Below, piece after piece: positions 55,657 through 64,000 of a stretch of DNA of 64,000 nucleotides (the first letter of the stretch is position 1; each line of letters starts with the position of its first letter). A program made the translations under genes and the position numbers. The notes under the pieces are model-generated. The model saw only the letters and a list, made by a program, of their open reading frames with translations, did not search any database and was not told where the DNA came from. The stretch spans positions 744,001-808,000 of the forward strand of contig JAPZLL010000013.1 in the NCBI GenBank assembly GCA_036250225.1. Direction: 5' to 3'. The DNA is from Cercophora sp. LCS_1. Lineage: Eukaryota > Ascomycota > Sordariomycetes > Sordariales > Lasiosphaeriaceae.

Positions 55657-56458
55657 TGTCATGGTGAAGTTCTGGCCTATTTGCCACCGCATACATGGCA
55701 TTTGCGAAAAGATGGGCAATCACGAGCTCTTGCATGGTTGCCTCGGGGACGTGGTTGGCGGCGACCACGCTGTCTTGCTGAAGATGCTGTCCAACTATGT
55801 CAAGTACTGTACTGGGACAAACAGGGCTGCGACCAAGCACTATTTGCGGCAAACTTCACACGTTTAGTGGACGCGGCCGATGTGCGGTCGGGAAGGAACT
55901 CCGAGATGGCGATCCGGACCCTCCACAGCTTCACGTATACGATGCATTACAGCTCGGGTGACAAGAGGGGGGTTATGCCGCCATCTCGCTGGGGATCTTC
56001 TTGCGGCTGTTGCCAGTTCATCCTCCGTTCGATGTTCGGTGTTGGAGTCTGTTTGGCCGCTGTGGAGGTGTGTGAAGTACTTCGATTCAGCTTAAACTTT
56101 GGGCTGGGTTTTTGAACTGCAAGGATCAAGTTGACTCAAGGTGTCGAAATCGCATGGGACAAGCATGGTTGCGTGACTCGAATGGTTCCGGTGGTTGATC
56201 GTGGTGGTATATGGTTGCACAGCCTGTTCAGCTGTCAGGGGTATCGGACTCTTGGCTGCGGAGTGGCTCCCTCCCGAATTCAACCTTGTTAGATGCAACC
56301 CAATGAAAAACTCATGGGCGCGAAGGCAATCGTGAACTCCGAAATGATTCGAATTTGTGCAATGCGACTCCAGCCATTTTAAACTGAAAATGAAAGCCGA
56401 ATCGTACTGATAGTTGTTTATTCCTGTCCCTGAAACTCAAGGTAATTGTGTCACTACC
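55657..56458. other. Intergenic, no convincing gene
   Basis: A plus-strand frame at 55681-56115 overlaps the end of the small gene in another frame but lacks recognisable features. Nothing else is seen. Confidence 0.4.
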
Positions 56459-57507
56459 TCAGTACGGGGTGCTACGGCTCCGACTTGAAGACCACAGCCC
56501 GCCCTTGTCGATGCTCCTGATACCGATATAATATACCAATAAAAGGACCAAGAATGTCCCCACACGATCCATAAATGGGTCAACTATGTAAAACCATGCC
56601 AGAGCGTCGGTGTCCTGGCGCCTTGGTGCAAACAGCAAGGAGAGCTCAGCGATGCTCCAGAACCTCACAACGAGAAATGTTACCGCCGCAGTCTTCAAAA
56701 GGTTCATAGACTGCAGAAAATACCGGTTAGAATGAAACTAGATGTTAGACAAGGCACGGCGCTTACCACTTTCAACTCCTCCATTTTGGAAGACGCCTTC
56801 GCGGCCTTGAAGGCTGTCAACACCACCGATATTGAACCGAAGATGAGAACGAGAACTGCCCCACCACCGAGAGCCATCCCCGTTTTGCTGCCGTTGAACT
56901 GGTCGTCGATGCTCGGACTGGAATATCGAGTCGCCTTATCGTTTGCGTCGACGAAAAGAATAGCCAGAATGGCCTCAGTTAGTGCAAGGCCAATGGCAAT
57001 TGCCGATGAGGCGTAAACGGCGGATCGTGTCAAAGGTAGCCCATCGTGTACAGCGCATATCGTATTTACACCGTTGGCGACTTCTGTGATCATGACAGCG
57101 CACATAGCGACGCCGATGCGGCGTAGGAGGCGTCCGATGGGCTCCAGTCGATGGGCGTCGCGAATAAGGTCGTCACTGCTGGAGAGATAGGCGACCCGGT
57201 AGCTCAACGGGCCGTGAAGGAACGTATAGATGGCAGACGCTGTCATTGAAAGGAGGTAGGCGCTGGTAGAGTTGTGTCAATTTCCCGAGGATTGATTCAA
57301 GGGTGAATTCCAAACGTACACCGAAAAGACGCCCATGGTGGCAGAAAGCCAAAGAAAGCACTTCCTCGCCGCGTCTCCCTTGATTTTGATCCGAACGAGA
57401 GCACAGATGGCGGTTATGCCAATGGCGAGGGCGGCAAGGCCCTCGATGGCGGCGCTGGCACCAAAGGCATCTTCCGGTCTCCAGGGATATCTGCCACCCT
57501 TTCCCAT
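56459..57507 (-). CDS. Multi-pass (about seven TM) membrane protein, orphan
   Basis: Exons 57507-57320, 57262-56767 and 56710-56459, joined by GT-AG introns of 57 and 56 nt, close to 311 aa. About seven hydrophobic segments can be counted, including GLAALAIGITAICALV, GVFSVAYLLSMTASAIY, GVAMCAVMITEVANGV, AIGLALTEAILAILFV, GGAVLVLIFGSISVVL, VTFLVVRFWSIAELSL and GTFLVLLLVYYIGI. Hydrophilic loops are short. The count recalls fungal 7-TM receptors, but no signature (such as a retinal lysine or a CFEM module) is seen, so I leave it unassigned. The ATG in exon 1 starts MGKGGRYPWRPEDAFG; an upstream in-frame ATG (57621) is less likely. Confidence 0.75.
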
Positions 57508-58253
57508 AGAAGTGCGCTGAAAGTAACGTGAACGGCAACGATGGAAAATGGAGGTGAACGATGATGTTTGGAATGGACGTTGGGCATTGTCGCGTCGCGA
57601 AAAGTTGTATTGGGGACGCACGCTGAGGCCTCTGGTTGAAACCCACCCCTGTCTCTGGCAGCGAAGTTCCTCCGGCTTACATCGCCACGCCGAAAAAGCC
57701 TTGATGCAACCTCGACATTCAGCCCGTCTTGGCTGACCAATACCGTTCGCTCAAAACCTTGCAACGACTTCGATATCCTCCTGGGTAAATTAAATGTTCA
57801 TTATGTTCAAGGCTTGCACAATTCATTCTTGTTGTTTTTCATGAGGCATCAAACTCGGTCGAACCATCATCTCGCTTGAGGCGGATAGTGGTGTCGACGA
57901 CCGTTCGCTTGAGAACAGCGAGGTCCGCGTGGAACTCGGTGGAGCCGTCCCGCTTGACGGCATCTATACGGTCTTGTTAGTGTAGCTCTCTCCTCTAGGC
58001 GAGCAGAAAGATTCAAGCGTACCCATGGGTGTGCTTGGGGCAGCGAGGGCGGAAAAGGCCGAAGCTGAGAGGATATGGGCCACCTGAGACCTCCACGCCC
58101 GGACTGTCTCCTCCAAAACTTCCGAATGGGTGGATTGTTTTGGGAATTCCTTGCACAATACCTTATTGCCAGTCGGGCACTCTCATAAACCACTTCGCTC
58201 CCTTCCATAAGCAGAACAAGGGTAACAATGATGATGTTGTAAAGTAGCAACGG
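57508..58253. other. Intergenic, no gene seen
   Basis: Divergent region between the membrane protein and the HET relic. No feature supported; this is where the missing N-terminal part of the HET relic would have been, and no trace of it could be read. Confidence 0.45.
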
Positions 58254-58261
58254 AACCGGAT

Positions 58262-59235
58262 TGTATATCGACTCACTCTGTACAGACTTCCCTGCTCACC
58301 TCGGCCACCAAAACTCGACTGACATAAAAACAGGCATGATCCAAGACTCAGCTGCAGACTATCTACCGAAGCCGCAGCCATGGCGGACTACTACTCCAAC
58401 GCTCTGTTCACCATCTCCGCCGTGTCTGCAGCTGATGGAGATTACGGCATCTTCGGAAAGCATGGTCCGCGCAAGAGATCGGCGTGTCCAATCTCGATCC
58501 GCTTTCCCCCCTTAGCGGATGTCAGTGAAGGCCATGGCCGGACCCAAGACGCACCCGATACCCTATTTGCTTTTATCCACCCCGTCATCGAGTCGGACCC
58601 GTCACTAGAAATAGACCATTACAGCGCTCACCGACCTCCGTTGTGGCAGCGCGCTTGGGTGCTTCAGGAAAGGATCCTATCCCCACGGTTACTCATGTTC
58701 TCCGACGCCCAGATGAGCTGGCGCTGTCGGTGCGAACGGGCTTCCGAGTGCATCCCTGAGGGTTCGCTTCGAAAGCGAGAGGACTCCAAGGAGGAGAGAG
58801 AGCTCCAAGATGCCCTCTTGGGTTGGAGTCGATACTCTATGTCAGTTCCAGAACCAGGCCGCGGTAGGCTCTACGATGCCTGGTATGACCTTGTGGAATA
58901 ATATTCCAAGTGTGAGCTCACGGTAAAATCTGACGTGTTTCCTGCCCTGTCAGGCCATCGCTTCGGCACTAGCTCGTGCCATCCCTGAGGACCAGTTTGC
59001 GGCGGAGTTTTGGAAGGGTGACCTCCACCGTGGTCTCCTCTGGTCTGCGGTTGACTCGACCAGGGCGCTGTGCGACTTGCGAGCGTACAGAGCCCCGTCG
59101 TGGTCCTGGGCGTCTCTCCCGGGCACTTGCGCGTTTACGTGCCGTGAGATGCTTCTCTCCGACGTCGACCCCACCATCCTCAGACAGATGGAGCCGGTGG
59201 ATATGGTCACAGACGCAAGGAATCCTTTTGGATGA
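58262..59235 (+). pseudogene. HET-domain gene relic, 5'-truncated and multiply broken
   Basis: The readable text starts inside the HET domain: YIDSL, an apparent intron (58280-58333), CMIQDSAADY. A frameshift near 58368 follows, then STEAAAMADYYSNALFTISA, LWQRAWVLQERILSPRLLMF and a block ending AWYDLVE. An in-frame TAA (58899-58901) interrupts before YSKCELTV, another frameshift falls near 58953, and the last block has FWKGDLHRGLLW and APSWSWAS, ending at about 59235. The N-terminal third is absent. The order of blocks matches HET proteins such as the intact gene at 48317-50410, though it is not a close copy of it. Confidence 0.8.
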
Positions 59236-60463
59236 GTGGAGGCGGGAGTTTTTTCTGGCATTGCCTCGCCATGGTGAAGCTTTCCGCACAAGACGATAAG
59301 ACAGTATTCATGCGGGTAGGAACGGTATGGGTGAAGGACCACCACTGGTTTCGCAGCACACAGAACAAGGCTTTCATCATCGTCTAATAATTTGTCACCT
59401 GCACGGACTTCCTCATTGTACAAAGGCGTCAAAGGCAGTTTGCACTCGTTTGTGGGGGCCATTGTAGGGGTAACTCCTGTGTTTTGACTTATTCAGATCT
59501 TTGACATCAGGCCGTCAACCTCCATGGGATCATTATCGGATCAAGATCATTGGGCGACTGCCAGTCCCCCTCCAGACTCATATCTGCATCAAAGTCGTCC
59601 TAATCCAGGTCAAAGGGGCCTCGGGACGACGAGTCCTGCGAGTAGACCCAGAAATGGCTGGTCCCTGGAAAATTGGGGCAAGGGGGCACAGGAGGCTCAG
59701 CGTGCACACGCTCATGCGTGGCGTTGCAATGTGGTAATTTGGCAGGCCCGATGTGCTAAACAATACCAATCGGCAAAGGAGGTACAGGGGGGGGAGGTTC
59801 GCATTAGCCGTGATCCTTCCAGTTACATCGCGCTCTCAAAGAACGCGCAGTCGACCTCCTTGATGCTCGCACCCGCAACCGCGGCGAATGGCACCTTGTG
59901 TTAGCTATGGGGTATAGGTTCTTTTGGTTGTGCGGAGGAAGGTGTGTAAATAGAGCAGATTATGTAGATTGTAAGCAGTCAAAAGTTGTTCCGATGGGTA
60001 GTTGTGGCAGTGCAAGGTCCCGGAAGTTCTCGCGACAACACGGCTATTTTGGATGTGACAACTATTACAGAGACGGCCAAGAACAGTGATTCCCTTGGTC
60101 GCTCTATTTCAAGCTGGCCTACGCCAACGTGTTAGCCGCTCAATTTTGAAGTAGGAAAGGAAAGTCTGGCTCTCGCTCTGGTGTAGTGTAAAGGATTGGT
60201 GTATGCAGTATTCAGGGAGACAGTTTGCAGGTGTAAGGTAGTCCGCGAATACAACTTGCCCGAACTTGCGTCGTCGGTCCATTTCCAAAATAGACGCCGC
60301 TCGAGGAAGTGGGAAATCGAAGGCGACCACGCCCACCGCTGGGCTGCAATAAAATTCAGCTCTGTCCCCCGCTTGTGGAAGGCAGCGCTAAAGTCTTCCC
60401 ATCGATACTGACAAACCCACCTGCCCGGATGTAAGGTCCATAGGTACAGTAATAAGTAATAAG
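59236..60463. other. Intergenic, no gene seen
   Basis: Featureless short frames on both strands. No repeat or relic could be identified. Confidence 0.45.
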
Positions 60464-60552
60464 CGGGCCTCACTGGACAAGTGGATAAAGCCATCGGTCT
60501 AAGAACCGCGGATCGATAGATAGAGCTATCTCGGGATGAGACCCCAACAGGT
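60464..60552 (+). other. tRNA-Leu-like remnant
   Basis: The segment has an A-box-like TGGACAAGTGG (60474-60484) and an anticodon-arm-like CGGTCTAAGAACCG (AAG, Leu). A GATAGAGCTATC hairpin resembles a long variable arm. The anticodon loop is one base short, the B-box is poor and the acceptor ends do not pair, so a working tRNA is unlikely. Confidence 0.25.
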
Positions 60553-61668
60553 ACACAATTTCAGCCAAGCAAATAACGAAGTGCGGAAACATATGCTGGA
60601 GTGCGTGTGAACCTGTTGCATTAACCTTAAGTTTTCTCCACCTTCATAGCTTTGATCCGCAACTACTCCGCAGACCTTCTAAGAGGTGCATACCACGTTA
60701 TCCGACGAAAATATCAGTGGTACCACCACTCTCTAAAAATGCCTTCAGAATTCTCTCCCTAGAGAGGTCGTCTATCTTTCGCTCGGTCGACAAGCCATCA
60801 AGAGCGGCCATGCCGTACCGCGGCGCCGACACCTTCCAACCCCCCATTTCCGCCCTGATCGAACTGGATCGTGCGGCAGGAGGTTATTGCGCCTCACACT
60901 AATCCCAATGCCAGGTTCGATCAGACGCCAGCCGCTTTGCCCGGTCTACTCCATGTACCTACAGGACCAAGTAACTGCCGTCAGCAGACTTATCTCTCGT
61001 GTCCTCTTTTTCCCGGTCTTCCAGAAGCCCTCATGTGGCTTTCTCGAAGTACCTAGCTAATCAAAAGTACCACCACAACGCCAAGCCTGTCGCGTAGGCT
61101 TCAACAGGGGTTCAGATTCTGGCTGCTGGTTCTTCCGTCTTGCATTAGTTCTCATCGGAAGAACTCATCTATGAGTTTCCTAAAAAGAGACCGAGATTCA
61201 TCGGCACGACGCCTGAGGACTCTGGTGTAAAATTAGGGTCCTAGCCCCCAAACGGCTTCTAAGCGACGTGTTTTAGTCTAGCGAGGCACGGATTAGCGCG
61301 CTGAAGGTTAAATGGATCTTTTTAGGGGGCCTCAATTCACCTTGCCTTGGTAGCGAGCTCTTCCATTTACACCCGACGTAGCTACGGGCCAATGTTGAAG
61401 ATAACGTCGATGCAAGTTGTCGGATTACTACCCGGCCCGACTTTGGCTATCTTCGCCAGTGGTTAGCCGCGCAGCAGCCGCACTGCAAGGCAGACCAGCG
61501 CAAGGCACACTTGTTTGCAATTCTGTTTAGCTCTCTTGGGCTCGATTTTGCAACACGCGCCAACACTCACTTCACGTTCGTATAAGATCAATCCGGTCTC
61601 CCACTTTTGAGCAGGCCATATTTTCGGGCAATCAGAGCATCACGCCTTCCATCTTTCTGATCCTCCCA
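60553..61668. other. Intergenic, no gene seen
   Basis: More than 1 kb of moderate-GC DNA with stops in all frames and no recognisable relic or repeat. Confidence 0.5.
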
Positions 61669-61677
61669 TATTTAAAA
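61669..61677 (+). promoter_or_regulatory. TATA-like element for the gene at 61739
   Basis: TATTTAAAA lies 70 bp upstream of the ATG, at a normal core-promoter distance. Confidence 0.4.
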
Positions 61678-61738
61678 CCACCGCCATCTCTCCAAACCCT
61701 CCTGCGGCCAAATCCCGCCCCAAAACTCGCAAGACAAG

Positions 61739-62179
61739 ATGAAGATCCCTCGGCTCTCAGCCCTCTTTTCCATTGCCGCCAACATCGCCCCTGTGTTCGC
61801 CATAAGCATCCCGCCGGTCGCCGAAACCGAAAGCTCGAAGCGTGCCATCCTCGATACCCGGGCTGGCAACACAGCCTCTTGCGTCGGCACCATCACCTAC
61901 CCGGACGCCACCGTCCAGTGGTACGACTGGTACATTCCAGCCGATGGCCCCTGGGTGCGCAACGACTGGGCCCAGGGGTTTCTGGGTCAGCTGCGCGGTC
62001 GCTGCGGTGCTGTCCTCTACTGGACGTATGAGCAGTCCAACGGTGCCTGGGCAGCCAGGTTTACGACGTCTTTTTTCATCCCCGCCAACTGTATCGAGGA
62101 TTCGATTTGGTATGCTAGCGAGAAAACGGGGGGGATTGGGGGAGTCAAGTGCCGTATTCGGACGGAGAGCGACCCGTGA
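61739..62179 (+). CDS. Small secreted protein
   Basis: A 146-residue single-exon protein with a signal peptide (about 1-21, LFSIAANIAPVFA), then a short acidic pro-part ending at a Lys-Arg near 34-35, fitting Kex2 processing. The mature part has four cysteines (SCVG, RCGA, NCIE, KCRI) and aromatic-rich segments YDWYIPADGPW and AVLYWTYEQSNG. It is compact and probably beta-rich. Family not recognised; candidate extracellular effector or surface protein. Confidence 0.8.
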   Translation: MKIPRLSALFSIAANIAPVFAISIPPVAETESSKRAILDTRAGNTASCVGTITYPDATVQWYDWYIPADGPWVRNDWAQGFLGQLRGRCGAVLYWTYEQSNGAWAARFTTSFFIPANCIEDSIWYASEKTGGIGGVKCRIRTESDP

Positions 62180-62289
62180 ACAGGCCGTACGCCTTGGTTC
62201 CACTGAACGGATGGACGTGGCCCCTGCGAAACAGTGCACCAGAGCAGAAGGAGGCCCAATGAATCTTTTCTTTTCTCTTGTTTTGTTGT

Positions 62290-62720
62290 ATTTTTAGAAA
62301 ACGTTTATACAATGAAGAGGTACATGCATCTATACCTACCTACGTTCGGGCAGGACCTTCTTTTGTCAGAGAGTAAAAGTGTATTTGTTATTACAGTATA
62401 ATTATTACAATACGGTTTTAAAATATATATACGTGGTGTATACGTGGTGTAAAGGAGATTTAAATGTAAAGGAGCTTAAAAATTGTATAATGGTATAGTT
62501 AATAAATTATAAGTATAGTTGGTAAGAGGAAGTAGGGGAGGTATTTAGCTCTTGGTGGGGCGGGTAAGGTATTACCTCCTCACCCAACCAACCCTCTACA
62601 GTTTATAGACTTTTTAACTGCGTGTTTATATGATTTATACCGCTATTAAATCTTTGCAGCCCCCTTTTAAGTCCTTGTCTCTAATAAATTAGCTTTGTGA
62701 AGTAAAGCCAATTTGTTGGA
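62290..62720. other. AT-rich block, no gene; possible RIP-degraded relic
   Basis: A sharp drop in GC content with many TA-rich runs and stops in all frames, immediately after the secreted protein gene. It resembles the block at 17480-18310 in composition, without clear sequence match. Transposon origin is inference. Confidence 0.6.
62428..62449. repeat. 11-bp direct tandem duplication
   Basis: TATACGTGGTG occurs twice head to tail inside the AT-rich block. Confidence 0.9.
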
Positions 62721-63041
62721 GGCCTAACGTGTGCTTGGCCGCGAGCTAGTGCAGTTCTCCACGCAGGAACGCCCGAGGATGTTAGGGGTCATTCCTTCTA
62801 ATTTGAGGAAGAGCACTCTCTCCTGGAAGAAACGCGCCTTCCCTTTTGAGAAGAAAGCGGGCTGAGGATCTGCAAATCGAGTCACCCAACTAGGCTCTTC
62901 TCCTGTAATTCCAACTTTGTGGACATTCATTCCCTGCGTGTCCAGTCTGACCACCTACCATCCTACCAATAACGGGTTGCATCATTCCGCCATCTCTGCC
63001 TTCTGACCCCGTTGCGTCCTACGCGGTAGTCCTAATCTCGA

Positions 63042-63959
63042 ATGCCTGCTGGTCAAAGGCATCGAGACTCCAGCATCAGCACCCTCCATCATTTCCCCTC
63101 CTTTGCTCGGTTCGACTCTCGTCTCAACAGCAACAAGCCAACAGCGCCGGCTTCCAGCAAATCCTCCGACAGCAGCAGCAGCGACGACAGCAGTGTCGAC
63201 GAGTCCGTTTTCCGCGAGACCATATCAGTTCGACTCCTCGTCGAAGAAGTACGCAACCTCGAGGGGCAAATCCAACAACTCGAGGCCCAGGTACACGAAC
63301 TCGAAACACAAGCCAAGCGACAAAGCAAGACGCTCAGCCGCCTGGAAGAGGAGGTTCAAAGACCCCCGGATCCCGACCTTGTCAACGAGACTCGCCCCCG
63401 AGGCACCCAGCACAAACGCGGCAAACAGCGAAGCAGCGAAAAGGACAGAACCAAGAACCCCCACAACGCCCCCAAACGTGTCATTTCAGAGACGCAGGCA
63501 ACCAAGATGGTGCTCCCTGATGCAATGAGCCTCTTCCCGGGCTACAAATCAGGGCCCGAAAACCCACAAGAGGCCCGCCACCACAAGTACTATCTGCGCA
63601 AACACGGCTCGCCTCGCAAGTGGTTCCAGCTGGATCACTACGTCCCTGAGCATACGCACGCCGTCACAAGCATCCGAACAAGCAAGTACACCGACACGCC
63701 TTTGGTACAAGTCCGATTCACAGGCGGCGAGACGGGCGGCCTCGACAACTACTGGACACAATGGAACCCGTGGAAGGCCACGATCAAGCTCCCAGAGAAG
63801 CAGACGGTCCACGCCAGCAGCAATCTTGGGACCATAGGTTTTCAGTACAAGCTCCTGCACGACTCGACTGCCAGGTTCAATTGGCGATACTGCAGCGTGG
63901 AGGAGCTGCGCGACCTTGTTGACACGGGTCGCGATCGGGTCCGCTCCACAGGAGGCTAG
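63042..63959 (+). CDS. Hypothetical coiled-coil protein
   Basis: A single-exon frame of 305 aa. A Ser/Asp-rich section (about 35-55) is followed by a clear coiled coil with heptads (VEEVRNLEGQIQQLEAQVHE, about 67-105), then a basic disordered stretch (about 115-150). A C-terminal domain of about 130 residues follows, with FPGYKSGPENPQEARHHKYY, WFQLDHYVPEHTHAV, LDNYWTQWNPWK and a terminal EELRDLVDTG. The C-terminal text is Trp/Tyr-rich and looks folded, possibly nucleic-acid or chromatin related, but I recognise no family. It ends 41 bp before the window edge. Confidence 0.7.
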   Translation: MPAGQRHRDSSISTLHHFPSFARFDSRLNSNKPTAPASSKSSDSSSSDDSSVDESVFRETISVRLLVEEVRNLEGQIQQLEAQVHELETQAKRQSKTLSRLEEEVQRPPDPDLVNETRPRGTQHKRGKQRSSEKDRTKNPHNAPKRVISETQATKMVLPDAMSLFPGYKSGPENPQEARHHKYYLRKHGSPRKWFQLDHYVPEHTHAVTSIRTSKYTDTPLVQVRFTGGETGGLDNYWTQWNPWKATIKLPEKQTVHASSNLGTIGFQYKLLHDSTARFNWRYCSVEELRDLVDTGRDRVRSTGG

Positions 63960-64000
63960 AAGCTCATGCGGGAGCCGTGCAAGAGTGATCCCGGAGCAGG

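Noticed and set aside
61757..62239. 160-codon minus-strand frame
   Set aside because: Shadow of the secreted protein gene on the plus strand.

Overview
The window reads as nuclear DNA of a filamentous ascomycete, most likely a Sordariomycete. Genes carry short (40-80 nt) GT-AG introns with CTAAC/CTGAC-like branch sites. The families present are typical of that group: a HET-domain protein, NACHT/NLR-like proteins, a Clr5-domain protein, F-box proteins, DUF4360 and small secreted proteins, a TRI4-like cytochrome P450 and an ABCC transporter. There are AT-rich blocks and several broken genes, consistent with an accessory, fast-evolving region. No rRNA, CRISPR or bacterial-type operon is present. 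All exon models were built by hand from reading frame and splice signals, not from transcripts.

Layout: 1-3.5 kb has no gene I can support. 3.5-8.0 kb is a divergent pair, a nine-exon P450 (minus) and a stand-alone class I terpene cyclase (plus), the likely core of a small terpenoid pathway. 9-11 kb holds two secreted proteins. 11.3-17.2 kb mixes relics (an AAA ATPase with its core deleted, a broken F-box/ankyrin gene) with hypothetical genes. 17.5-18.3 kb is AT-rich. 19.3-30.3 kb holds a Clr5 protein, an orphan, an enoyl-CoA hydratase/isomerase, an APH-type kinase, a SNF2 helicase relic, an FAD monooxygenase and a secreted EEP-fold hydrolase.

30.6-36 kb is a second divergent pair: an NLR-like DUF7708 protein without a recognisable P-loop or repeats (minus) and an intact DUF7025-type AAA+ ATPase (plus). 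36-47 kb holds a broken F-box gene, a secreted beta-propeller protein divergent from a full-length ABCC transporter, and small or cysteine-rich proteins. 47.5-55.1 kb holds a secreted protein and a third divergent pair, a HET-domain protein (minus) and a NACHT NLR (plus) whose last small exon adds a hydrophobic tail. 55-64 kb holds a 7-TM orphan, a multiply broken HET gene, another secreted protein, an AT-rich block and a coiled-coil protein.

The strongest themes are the terpene cyclase/P450 pair and a 30-59 kb stretch rich in self/non-self-type genes (NLR-like, AAA, HET, NLR, HET relic) in head-to-head pairs beside relics. Pairing as functional partners is inference; the gene structures and motifs are read directly.
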